Positions 21,741 to 32,752 of a DNA stretch of 64,000 nt are shown here, piece by piece. The position numbers were made by a program, and so were the translations under genes. The notes under the pieces are model-generated. The model did no database searches, was not told the origin of the DNA, and was given only the letters and a program-made list of their open reading frames with translations. Numbering within the stretch: position 1 is the first letter of the stretch; each line of letters begins with the position of its first letter. The stretch lies in NCBI GenBank assembly GCA_024138025.1, contig JAMXBD010000397.1, positions 930,001-994,000 on the forward strand, read 5' to 3'. This DNA comes from Combretum micranthum (taxonomy: Eukaryota; Streptophyta; Magnoliopsida; Myrtales; Combretaceae).

Positions 21741-24113
21741 TACCCTACCGATGTCCTTGGTAGTCCACACACGAAATCCATCGATATTGGTCCCACTTCC
21801 ACTCAGGTATAGGCAAAGGCTTTAGCAATCCTCCTGGCCTTTGATGTTCCACCTTCACTTGTTGACAAGTTGGGCACTTCATCACATAATCAGCTACATC
21901 CCGCTTCATTCCATTCCACCAAAAGTGGCTCTTAAGATCTTGATACATCTTAGTTCCTCCGGATGTACTGTGTATCCTGAGTTATGTGCCTCACTCATGA
22001 TTTCCTTTCTCATATCCTTCATCTTCTGGCACACATAACCTTCCCTTCATCCTTACTACATCCTCGTCATCTACGGTGAAATCAGTATACTTCTCCGCTT
22101 GCACTTCCCGTTTGATCCTTTGTATGACTTCATCATATCGTTGAGCCTCTTTAATCCGTTCCACAAGGGTTGGTTCCATTACCAAGCTAGATATTTCTAC
22201 CTCCACATCTCCTTTAATGAACTCAATACTTAGCCTTTCAAATTCTCTTACCAACTCCTTTTGGTCAGTCAATAAGGCGGCAACTTCCTCATGATTCTTC
22301 CGACTTAAGGCATCTGCAACGGCATTGACTTTTCCTGGACAATAGTTGATTCCAAGATCATAGTCCTTTATAAGCTCTAACCATCTTCGTTGTCTCATAT
22401 TCAACTCCTTCTGAGTGAATAGATACTTGAGGCTTTTGTGATCCGTATATATTTCGCATCTTTGTCCATACAAGTGATGCCTCCATATCTTGAGTGCGAA
22501 AACAACGGCAGCTAGCTCCAAGTCATGCGTCGGATAGTTTTGCTCGTGCGGTCTCAACTGCCGCGAAGCATAAGCGATTACTTTTCCTTCTTGCATTAGC
22601 ACACATCCAAGACCATTTCTTGACGCGTCGCTATGCACCGTGTAAGGCTTCTCAGGGTCTGGCAAAATGAGTATCGGTGCAGATACAAGCTTTTGCTTGA
22701 GCTCTTGAAAACTCCTTTCTCTTTTATCAGTCCAGATGAACTTCTCATTCTTTTGAGTGAGTTGCGTTAACGGCTTGGCTATAGTCGAGAAATTCTTTAC
22801 AAATTTTCGATAATAGCCGGCTAGACCAAGAAAGCTTCTCACTTCCGTTACCGTCTTTGGTTGCTTCCACTCCATCACTGCCTTAATCTTTTCGGGATCA
22901 ACCGATATACCACTTCCTGAAACAACATCTCCTAAAAAGGAAATCTTATCCAACCAAAAGTCGCACTTTGACAATTTGGCATACAACTTATGTTCTCTTA
23001 ACGTCCGAAGCGCCACACGGAGGTGTTCCTCATGTTCCTCTCGTGTAGTTGAGTAGACCAAAATGTCGTCGATGAAAACTATAACGCACTTATCCAACAA
23101 GGGCTTATAGATTCGATTCATCAAGTCCATAAAAGCGGCAGGTGCATTTGTCAATCCAAAAGACATCACTAAGAACTCATAATGTCCATATCGAGTTCGA
23201 AAAGCAGTCTTTGGTACATCCTACGGTCTTACTCTTAACTGATGGTATCCAGATCTCAAGTCGATGCGTGAAAACACGCTGGCTCCTTGCAACTGATCAA
23301 AGAGATCATCTATCCGGGGTAATGGATACTTATTCTTGATTGTAACTTTATTCAACTCCCGGTAATCGACACATAACCTCATGGATCCATCCTTCTTCTT
23401 AACGAATAAAACTGGTGCTCCCCATGGTGACACACTTGGGCGTATAAATCCTTGATCCAGAAGCTCTTGTAATTGCTTCTTGAGTTCCTTTAACTCTACC
23501 GGTGCCATGCGGTATGGAGCTTTTGATATCAGCTCGATATTTGGCATCAAGCTAATCTCGAAATCGATCTCCCTCTTTGGTGGCAACCCAGGTAATTCCT
23601 TAGGAAAAACATCAGGAAACTCATTGACTATGGGTATATCCTCCACCTTTAGTCCTTCATCTTCTTCTTCTATAGCATTGACTTGTTGGTCAATCTCCTC
23701 CTCATCCGTTACCAATTCAAGCGAACTTAATCCTTGTCTCCTTATTACCGTGGATTCTCCTTTAAACTCAATATCCTTCCCATATACATCCTCAAAATTC
23801 ACCTTCTTCTCTCGGCAATCTACCGTGGCTTTAACATGGGTCAACCAACTCATTCCAAGAATTACTTCATACTTATTCATCTCCAACACGATCAAATCAC
23901 TTGTCGTATGGTGACCTTGGATCTCTAAAGGGCATTCCTTTAACATCTATTGGGTGGTTACGACGCTACCCGTGGGTGTCTTTATCTTGAAGCTGGTAGC
24001 GGTGGTGACTACAGGTAATCCACTCTTCTTAGCAAGGTTGGGGGTGATAAACGAATGGGTGGCTCTGGTATCAAACAAGGCATAAGCGGTCTCGTTAGCT
24101 ACTCGTATACTCC
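21741..24113 (-). pseudogene. pol: E1 pol, 5' part: protease, RT, RNaseH, integrase zinc finger
   Basis: In element order: protease with FDTRATHSFI (24132-23947; the G of the usual DTGA is changed to R), then EVILGMSWL and [11 protein letters not shown] linker. RT has [34 protein letters not shown] and the catalytic FIDDILVYS. RNaseH has [17 protein letters not shown] and [11 protein letters not shown]. The integrase zinc finger (CPTCQQVK) lies at 21745-21948. TAG at 23947-23949 and 23221-23223 each replace GAG of the sister copies. A frameshift near 21970-22010 breaks the RNaseH-INT link. The Athila insertion follows immediately. Confidence 0.93.
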
Positions 24114-24263
24114 CTGCGTTTTTAACACGCACTAATTACTAACCATACTACGTTTATCCAACTTTTCTAAAGCTTTAGGCTAAAGAGGCATCGGGATTCT
24201 ATTGCGACAGATTAACAGCAGAAAAATACTATAAACAAACGAAAGCTTAAGGTTAAGGCTAAC
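24114..24263 (-). other. Candidate 150-nt intron between gag and pol of E1
   Basis: Minus-strand gag ends GTTGTAG|GTTAGCC; the first codon after the GT junction is the gag stop TAG (24261-24259). The next exon would begin after AACGCAG, at GGAGTATACGAG. Joining the two sides continues Gag (VG) into SIRVANETAYALF of protease without a shift. The interval contains several stops in the gag frame. See the finding on all four copies. Confidence 0.45.
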
Positions 24264-25648
24264 CTACAACGAGTCCATGGTCAAAGCCTTCGTCTCCCTC
24301 CAAGGCAGCAAACTCACATTCTTCCTCCTCATCATCTGCTTCCTCGCACATCCACTGGCCCTCCAAGTTGTAAACTCTCATTCCATGCATCGAGGTGCCA
24401 GAGCGGTTCCCATTTCCATTGCCATTGTTGGTTCTGACAAGGGCGAATCCTCCCGAGGTGTTGGATGACCTCACAAGAGCATTTTTCCTCTTTGGGCATT
24501 CATTTGCAAAGTACCCTGGCTGCTTGCACACATAGCAGACACTGGTATTCTTCTTGGGACACTCCAAGATTTTATGGTCTGGGCTGCCACAAAAGAAACA
24601 CTTGTTTTGCAATTGTGGGCAAGACTTTGGATAATGCTTCCCTCGGCATTTCCAGCATGTGACATCTACCTTGGTGACCTCCCTCTGATTGCTTCCACTT
24701 CCTTTGAAACTTCCAAAGGTCTTAAACCTCTTATTGTTTTTGAACCCAGAACTTGGTCCTTCATATGGCTTCCTTCCAAACACAAATACCTTCTTCTCCG
24801 GGGCTTTTGTTTCATCTTTTTGGCTTCTTCATAATTCTAGCCTTTTCCACGCCCCTTAAAACTCTAACATCAAATTCCACCAAACGAATCTTTAGGTCTT
24901 CATCTAACCCATTCAAGGAAACTTGTCTCTTTAACTCCTCGTGTGCTTATAGGAGTCAGGAGCATACTGCAACAAGCGACTGAACTCGGTTTCGTACTGT
25001 TCGATGTTCTCCCTTTCTGAGTAATATTCAAGAACTCAGCACTATACCGAACTCTAAGGCTCCCTGGAAAGTAGTTCTCCAAGAACTCTTCTCGAAACAT
25101 CCCACGTAACTGGAGCAGGCAATTCTCGCTTCTTCGATTCCCACCATATGCGAGCATTGAACTTCAACATGAATGTCCCAAAACTGACTCTTAGGTGGTG
25201 GGGTACTTCATAACCATCAAACGATCTCTCAATCTGGGCCAACCAATCTTTGGCCTCAGCTGGTTTTCCAAAGGTTCCATCAAAGTAGGTATTACTTTTG
25301 ATGAAATTGGCGAGCAAGTTTTGATGTGATCTTGGCGGTGGTGGTGGTGGAAATGGTGCAGCATGTGACTGTTCGCCGGGTGCTTCTACCGTAGCTTCAG
25401 GAACATTCTAAGGTGGAGCAGGAGCTGGGTTATTTTGATTTTGTTGCTAAATCAAAATAGCTAATAACTGGTTCATCTGTCCAATTGCAGCTGCAAAGTC
25501 GTTTTGCTGGTTCGGAGCAGGAGCAGGATTATTCTCCGGTTGGTTACGTGGGGGTACTCCTCGTTCAGCTGGTACGTTGTTGGAATCTCGTTGCTCTCTA
25601 TTCCTACGTCTTCTCGGACGGCTGTTTAATTGTTTTAGATTTTAGTTT
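24259..25648 (-). pseudogene. gag: E1 Gag, broken
   Basis: The open frame begins after a stop near 25650 and has no early ATG; the first in-frame ATG (MNQLLAIL) is near 25474. Order: basic Arg-rich start (RPRRRRNREQRD), Pro/Asn/Gln-rich stretch, capsid domain (ANFIKSNTYFDG, WLAQIERSFDGYEVP, FNARIWWESKKREL), linker, three zinc knuckles (CWKCRGKHYPKSC, CFFCGSPDHKILEC, CYVCKQPGYFANEC), Asn/Gly stretch and an acidic tail (EEADDEEEECEFAAL). Stops at LI*QQ and PP*N and frameshifts after TWD and in the linker inactivate it. Function: particle assembly and RNA packaging. Confidence 0.92.
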
Positions 25649-26491
25649 CTAATTACACTCCATACTAACGTTTATGGAAATCACGGAAATCTCAAATATA
25701 AGGACTAGAAATTTAAATCAAGGTACAAAACTTAAGGAAATGAATTGACAAAATAAGGACTGATAGGAGTTTAATAAGAAATTATGAAATTTAAATACAA
25801 TTCAAAGAAATTACAAAGTAAGAAATCAAAATCATGCATGTTAATCACAAAAAGAGAAATAATATAATAAAACTAAAACAAAGGAATCTCATTATCAAGA
25901 AATCATTAGGTTACTTTTATTTGTTAAAAACTTAACTACATCTTTTGATTAGTTGCGATTTAATACTAAGGCGTTGCGTCTTGGGTGAATACGACGTCTT
26001 CTTCTCATCATGGCTCCTTACTTCTGCTCTTGATGCATTTGTTGAGACTTGAGGGAATCTGGGGTTGGTTTCGCCTTCTTCCACTTCCAGTTTCTTGAAC
26101 GAATATCCTTGCCTTTGGTCCGTTGATGACACCCGCGCGGTTCTCTTCCGGCGTTACCTAAGGTTGATTGTATAGTCTTTTACGTAAACGTATTTTCCTT
26201 TTAGTTTCAGAAAGCAAGATTACTCTATTCTTTTAGTAACTACAACTTACAAGGTTTTGTGTTTTCTTAAAGCTTAAAACGGTTTGGAAATCCTCCTATT
26301 CTTCTTAAGGGTATAAACTAGTCCTAGGGCCACTTACACATCTTAGGTATGGTCATAGAACATGTGTTTCCCATAAATCCCTACTTCCTATAATTCTAGG
26401 ATTCCTCCTAAAACTCTTATGGCTTAATCTTAAACTTATCTATTATTAAGACTTCTATTTCTAACCTACTGTTTCTTTCCCTAATCTTGAT
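25649..26491 (-). other. E1 leader between primer site and gag
   Basis: AT-rich and without a recognisable protein, except for the small Arg-rich ORF at 25949-26011. Its length (about 840 nt) is similar in E2-E4. Confidence 0.6.
25949..26011 (-). CDS. 20-codon Arg-rich leader ORF (E1)
   Basis: ATGATG start (26011) then five Arg codons; product MMRRRRRIHPRRNALVLNRN and stop at 25949. E2 has the same ORF with one residue changed (42979-43041). In E3 (52243-52304) and E4 (61519-61580) one base is missing near its start. The basic character resembles the first residues of the gag frame (RPRRRRN), so it could be the first coding exon of gag or an upstream ORF. No intron joining it to gag in frame could be fixed confidently. 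Confidence 0.35.
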   Translation of the reverse strand: MMRRRRRIHPRRNALVLNRN

Positions 26492-26503
26492 GCTCTGATA
26501 CCA
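26492..26503 (-). other. Primer binding site of E1 (tRNA-iMet type)
   Basis: TGGTATCAGAGC on the minus strand, 8 nt (GTTTAAGT) from the 5' LTR end. Confidence 0.93.
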
Positions 26504-26511
26504 ACTTAAAC

Positions 26512-29500
26512 TGTCACGCCCCAGCGGGTACCCTAAACGTGACAGCCCGCCGTACGCAATATTAAAACTTAAGAATGACTACCTCAGTCACTCGAAAGCT
26601 TCCATATCGGTACAAGGCGTACATTCACAACAAAGGGAGACCGTTGGAGTAATGCATTTTAAGACATGGGCAGCGAAACATGCAAAATAACACTTAATAT
26701 ATATATCATTGAAATAAAAGTCTTACAGCTTCTAAGGGGCATTCCCTGATAATTCTTGATAACATGGTTCTAAAAAAAATAACATAACTAAAGCTAGAAG
26801 ATTTTAGAAGAAATCTACTCTATAACTTCAAAATAGATTGCCTCCAAAAGCTTCTCAAAATGGGGATTCTACCCGGGGAAATCAAGATGGTCTCGGGTAC
26901 AAAAAGGTAATCCTGCAATATCAAAAGTCTATAGGAGTATAAGCATGACTAGCTTAGAGAGATATTCCTTACAATAGTACTCATAACAACACTCAAACAA
27001 GTTTATTAATCAAGCATATTAATGCAACAATCATATGATCAAACATTACATACGACTATCTGGTTTCGTATGTTTGATGGATTTACCCCTCCATCGGTGG
27101 TTAGGGAATGCTTTGAACTAGGTCCCGAACAACCTCCTCAAGTTTGCGCGCGTCTTGGGGTTCCAACGAACTGTACTACTAGTCCCCCTTCCATGCCCAA
27201 AGCGATCGATCCGGCTCGGCTACACCTTGAGGCCGTATTCCCCGTACGTCCTAACCCTCAAGATGTAGCTAGGCAGCTTACCTTTCCGGTCCCACGCTGA
27301 GGAGTAGCAGCAAAACTTCGAAATAATATTCTAAGTGATATGCAAGAGCAATTTATTATATGAGGATTTCAATATGACATTAAATCATTTAAAGCGATCA
27401 AACAATATTTGCACACATAATAATACATGCATGGAAACATTTATATCAATCACAAATCGGGTTCCGATATACTTATCGTTCATTGATCGCACACAACGAA
27501 TCACATACATAATTCCCATAATATCCCACATGCATATTAATTTTTATCTTTTTCCTAACATCTAGTGCTCTATTCTACAAGCACATGCGCGAATACATAA
27601 GCGTAAAGGAAACTCACTCGTCTATAGCGTCCTAGGAGTCGAAGTAATCCTCGGGGAAGACAAGATCGTGATCCTCGACACCTAAACAAAAGAAATACCC
27701 AACATGAGTATTTCATCCAAAATCTATTCAAGTTCTATACTTCTATCTTAAAGAATTCGTAAAATCGTATGGAATGGAAATCCAATTTAAAATGGCCATA
27801 ACTTGCTCATTTTAACTCGGAATTTCACTATATATACCGATTTCTACCTCTCGAAAAGATCTATCTATTTCTAAGGTTATTTTCATCAAAAGAAGTCATT
27901 TTAGGTCTTGGAATAAAAGCGTACAGATTTGATACGAATTTTCCAAACATCAAAACTAGAGTTTTCAAACTTTACTTTACCCAAGGGCTTTTACAAAAAT
28001 ATAGATATATAGTATGGTTGAAAAATCCTTGAATTTATGTATATATATGTATAAACTCAAACTATATGCATGAATTTGGTGTTGTCTCAACAATGGTTTT
28101 GTAAAACACATGTCTTGAAAGTGAGATGAGCTTAAGACTTGAAAAGAGTTAGTTTTATTTTGAAAATTTCCTAAATTATTATAAATGTGTATTTCTTCCT
28201 TTTAACTCCATTTCTTAGTTATTAATCTTCAAAAGTAATTTTCATCTTTCAAGATTTTCATAAATTTATTTCTAGTGGTTTGGAAACATATAGTTATATC
28301 CACTTTTAAAAGAAATCATCTTATAAGTACATTTTGGAAAACTTATCTTAGACTTTAGTGTTGGTGGAAAACTTTGACAATTGAATCTAAGAAATCCTTT
28401 GTTTAAGTCTAAAGAAACTTTCTTATTTATTTGAAAAGACAATTTATATTAACTTTACTTTATGTATTTCTTGGTAAAAACCATATATTGTTACTATCTT
28501 TAGAAAAATATTTGTTAAGATAAATTTCAAACTTTAAGGAAAATAACTTCTTATGTGACAAAATTTATATTTAAAAAGAGTTCTTATTCTTATTTTAAGA
28601 AAGCTCATTTCTATTATGATTGAGACAATAACAACATATCCATGCATGAATGAGAATATGTAACCATGAAAAAAAATATAAAAAACAACATAATTAAAAT
28701 AAATAAGAGCATAAAAGTAAAGTCAAGTATTGGGAACCTTAGCTTCCTCAAGGTATCTCGAGACTAAGAATAGACTAGTCCTCAAAAGCAAAGAAATAAA
28801 ATTGTTTTGACTTGATATGGACAAGTCTAAGACTAGAAAGACTAGTCTTAATATTGCATAAAACAAGTAAATAAATAAATTGCAAGACTTGAAAATAAAT
28901 AAATAACAAGTGAGCTTATATGCTCTAAATAAATCTATATACATAATACTTTATATATGTTAGGTTGGAAACAAATAATAACAATAACAACATAATGGAA
29001 ACATAAAGAAAACAAGAACATGAACAAAAACAAAACATGAATAAATTGTTGCTTCTTTAACTCATTGAGTCTAAGAAACATACACTAAACTCATGTTGAG
29101 TTATATGAACATGAGGAGAGAATATGAGAAACTTTTACCTAAAGCTTATGGTTTTGTTGAAGAAAAAAATGGGTTGTTGTATTATGTGGGACTTGGTTTT
29201 CTAAAGAAAGAAGAGACTTGAGAGAGATGTTGGGAGAGGAATTTTGTGGAGTGATTTTGGGAATTTTAGTATGAATTTTGTTGTGTGAAAGAATGGAAGA
29301 GGAAGGGGTATTTAAATTTTTGGAGTGGAAATCTGTTGTTTAAAATTAAATGAAATTGAAATAAAAATAGATGGAAGAGGGAGCATAGGGCGCCGGTTTT
29401 TGAGTGTATAGAGGGGGAGAATTAATTATTTTTGTTTGTTTTGTATTAAAAGAAGTAATATGTAAGGTATGATGTGATTAAAGTTGTATGGGGAAGGTAA

Positions 29501-30003
29501 ATTGTAAGGTATAGGTATGGTAGAGTGTAAGAATAGAGTGTAAGAAAAAGTAGAGATAGGTGAATAGTAAAAAAGTACTATGAATAGTAGACTAGACAAT
29601 TAAAATACCGGTAGTAACGAAAGTTCGAGTAAAAGGCCTATATCTGATATTTTTAGTTACCGAAAAATTCTAAAACTGATATTTTTGAATATTTTTACGA
29701 ATCTATTGGTGTTGTCGGAATATTTTTGCTATCCGGTGCTCCGGGGCACGGTTTTTGAAAACTGATCCCGATCGGATCCGAAGGACACTAGAAAAATTCA
29801 AATCTGATATTTTTAGGCTTCCCTATGTTATTACGAACCGTTTTCCACAATTATCTTAATTTCGTTTTCTAGGGTTTAAGAACACGGGATTGCCGGATCT
29901 AGATTCACTAGACTAATCATAGAACTAGGTTAATTTTAGGGTTTCGTTTCAACTTCCGGTTCTTAGGGTTTGCTAATATTATCGAAAAATCTAGGGGCTT
30001 ACA
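26512..30003 (-). repeat. 5' LTR of E1
   Basis: 3492 bp, TGTAAGCCCC...GGCGTGACA on the minus strand, followed on the plus strand by the duplication TGCTA. Compared with 4159-7667 it has small indels. One lies in the TATA region: at 29307-29319 the plus strand reads GGTATTTAAATTT instead of GGTATTTATAGATTT. Confidence 0.95.
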
Positions 30004-30008
30004 TGCTA
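30004..30008. repeat. Target site duplication of E1, right copy (TGCTA)
   Basis: It matches 4154-4158; the reading frame of Gag module 1 of H continues directly after it. Confidence 0.95.
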
Positions 30009-30258
30009 CATGTGTAAGGTGTGGTATCTCTATGCGCATGAAGATCTAATGATGCAAGGTTTATGGGACGACCCCATCTCAGTCCTCGAAGGAGATGACC
30101 CATCCAAAAAAGAATGTGGGACTTCATCTAGGGATCCTACCACCAAATCTCACCACAAAGGAAAAGAAAAAGCTTCGGATAATGAAGACGAGGGATCAAG
30201 TAATCAAGGAAATATTCCTACCCTGCGAAGAGCAATCCGAAGCAGGAATGGACGCTAA
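30009..30258 (+). pseudogene. gag: Gag-like module 1 of H, 3' part
   Basis: It continues the frame interrupted at 4158. The first residues complete a CYMC motif, then YLYAHEDLMMQGLWDD, an acidic and then Lys/Ser-rich tail (HHKGKEKASDNEDEGSSNQG) and a stop at 30256-30258. Apart from the Cys pair I recognise no domain. The two parts total 861 nt, a multiple of three, with only the TAG at 3959 inside. Confidence 0.6.
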
Positions 30259-30709
30259 ACCTCCCATAAAAGCTTTAATATACCGACAAGAGTAATGCTT
30301 TGGTAGAAAGATGAACGATGATGTATTAGTTGTATATGTAATGATTTGAAATTAATATGTTTTGCATCATTTCTTTGAACTTTTGTAAAAAAAAGTATTT
30401 AAGTCTTCCTTCTGTTTCCATGTATTTGTTTTAATGATATAAATTTTCTTTTTCATTATTATGATTTCAATCAACTTTCAATATTTCTTCTATATATATT
30501 TGCTCATTTCCGTACTCAATTTCTATTAACATGTTTCTTGATGGTTTTTCCGAAAAACGGTTAAGATTTAATAAAGTTCAAAAACCTCACACTAGCTTAA
30601 TAAAACCTGTAGAACAAATAGGTTACGTACTCGTGCATAACACAACCGAGAAATACCTCCTGTAGAACCTGAGAACCTGGAGGGACCTCAACAACCAAAC
30701 CAACCGCGA
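30259..30709 (+). other. Noncoding gap between the two Gag modules of H
   Basis: AT-rich. Only the last 60 bp (from about 30650, Pro/Glu/Asn/Gln codons such as PENLEGPQQPNQP) may be an upstream extension of Gag module 2. Confidence 0.5.
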
Positions 30710-31871
30710 ATGGATCAAGCTAACATTGAACAACTTGCCAACCTCATAAGGAATTTCGCACAACAAGCCCATGCTATGCCTACACCAGTATCTGCACAAG
30801 AAGCAGCACTAGAAGTTCCAACGCCACCGATTGAAACAGCACCAGCTGAGCTGCCATTACCAAAACCTTATCAAAGTATGTTGCCAGAGTTCATTAAGTG
30901 CAATCGGTATTTTGATGGAGCTTTTCGAAAACCGAATGAAGCTGATGATTGGTTAGCACAAATAGAGCGATCTTTCAATGCTTTTGAAGTGCCACAACAC
31001 CTTCAGCTTACATATGGTACTTTTATGCTGAGGTTCAATGCAAGGATATGGTGGGAATCCAAAAGTAGAGAGCTACTACCACCAATCACATGGGAGACAT
31101 TTAGGAATGAATTCTTGGAGAACTTTTTCCCTGGAAGCTTGAGAATCCAATATAGTGCAGATTTTTAAAGTATCACTCAAGGAGACCGTAGTCTTGAACA
31201 ATATGAAACAGAGTTTAACAGGCTGTTGCAATATGCCCCTGAATCATATAAGGATAGTGAGGAACTCAAGAGGCAAGTCTTCTTAGGAGGATTGGACAAA
31301 GACCTTCGTATCAAGTTGATAGAATTTGACATCAAAGATTTTCGAGAACTAGTAGAAAGAGCATGAATTTGTGGATGGTGCTAAGAAAAGGAGAAAAACG
31401 GAAGGAAATGTCATGATGATTGAGGAAAAATCTATAAGTGAACCTAGCCTAAGCATCAAAATCAATGAGCTCGAAACATCGGTCAGCCCGAGTAGAAAGA
31501 AGGATAAAAAGAAATTGGATACCCAATGTTGGAAATGCAAAAAGGGACACCAACCAAGACAGTGTCCTAAATTACAACACAAGTGTTACTACTGCGGGAG
31601 TCCGAATCACAAAGTCATGAGATGTCCAAAGAAAACTTCTACCACTTGCCTGATTTGTGAAGAACCTGGACATATTGCCAAGAAGTGTCCTAAGAAGAAA
31701 AATATGGATAACAGTAAGGAAGGGAGATACTCGGCGATACTCCCACAAGAAATACATGTGTACAACCTACAAGGATAATGGATTTGTGAGGAAGCCAACC
31801 AAGAGATAGAATTCGCTGTTTTAGAAGGAGACGATAGACACGAATGTGAATCAATATCAGGTTACCCTTAG
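30710..31871 (+). pseudogene. gag: Gag module 2 of H: capsid domain and three zinc knuckles
   Basis: Starting at ATG 30710 (MDQANIEQLANLIRNFAQQA), it has the capsid domain (CNRYFDGAFRKPNEADDWLA, FNARIWWESKSRELLPP, FPGSLRIQYSADF). TAA follows at 31166-31168, then the same frame continues (LEQYETEFNRLLQYAPES, ELKRQVFLGGLDKDLRIKL) to 31364, where a one-base shift occurs. The next frame has knuckles CWKCKKGHQPRQC, CYYCGSPNHKVMRC and CLICEEPGHIAKKC. It then has EIHVYNLQG, TAA at 31776, and an acidic tail ending at 31871 that lines up with the very end of Gag in E1-E4. No protease or polymerase follows. Confidence 0.9.
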
Positions 31872-32739
31872 ATAATAAATTTCTTGTTGTACCAAAGAAA
31901 TAGTTTGCTAGTAATGACCATAGATTATGTAATCGTCACTTTTCCCTTAATATAGAAGGAATAAAAATTTGATTGTCGAAAATTTAGTTCGTATCAAAAG
32001 AAGAAAACAAATCAATTGCCATTTACCTTGAACGCACATAAAACAAAATATATCAAAAGAATAACTATTACCGCCTAAAAGCTAGAACCGGTAATGATAA
32101 AATCACAACAAACAAATTCCAAATTTTTCATCTCGATCTCAACATTATCAAGATGATCACGTAATAAAACAATGATATTCTTAAGAATGGAATGAGTATG
32201 AACAGTGCGTATTTTATACGTGCATGTCATATATATACTCACATAAGAATGGGAAAGCGAATTTACAACCTTCCTTCGTTAAGTGAATATACCAATGTCG
32301 TGTCATATTGAGTCGTCGTCAGTTCAAAAATTGAGTCAAGTCAAGTGACAAGTTGTCAGTCGTTTGTTGTGTTTGTTGAGTTTGAAACCCTTCAAAAACA
32401 GTCAACTAAAGTGAAGGTTGAAAGTCGCTGAAACCAAATCTTATTGATTTTATATATGCCATATTGCATAAAATATTAAACGCATAAAAATTAACGAAAT
32501 TCCCAATATCACCATCTAACGATAAATGAGAAATAGAAATTACGAAAGAAGAAATCCAACAATAACGATAGACTTCCAAACGCTTTTGTGGAAGTAAAAC
32601 TAAGGAAACGACATAATGAAATCATAATACCATTTCAACAAATAAAAGTGAGACAAAATTTCAAATATCACGAATGTTGATATACAAATTCTCATCAACC
32701 TACATGCGCATAACAAGTTTTGAGGACAAAACTTTCTTT
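31872..32739 (+). other. 3' noncoding region of H in place of pol
   Basis: These 868 bp are AT-rich with no recognisable PR, RT, RNaseH or INT residue pattern in any frame. The last 30 bp (CAAGTTTTGAGGACAAAACT) match the pol stop region of E1-E4, so H kept the very 3' end of the family and lost the rest. Confidence 0.75.
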
Positions 32740-32752
32740 AAGGTGGGTAGGT
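32740..32752 (+). other. Polypurine tract of H
   Basis: AAGGTGGGTAGGT directly before TGTAAAGCCCC; one base differs from the tract of E1-E4. Confidence 0.9.

Larger units (their letters stand above)
4159..30003 (-). mobile_element. E1: full-length chromovirus (Tekay/Del-like Ty3/gypsy), carrying a nested Athila element
   Basis: Two LTRs of about 3.5 kb (4159-7667 and 26512-30003) are bounded by TG...CA and by the duplication TGCTA. The internal part, without the Athila insertion at 8718-21735, is about 5.8 kb. It encodes Gag, PR, RT, RNaseH, INT and a C-terminal chromodomain on the minus strand. The iMet primer site, long LTRs, [12 protein letters not shown] protease and chromodomain place it in the Tekay/Del chromovirus clade. 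Stops inside gag, at the PR/RT region (23221, 23947) and in INT (8078), plus frameshifts, make it non-functional. Confidence 0.93.
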
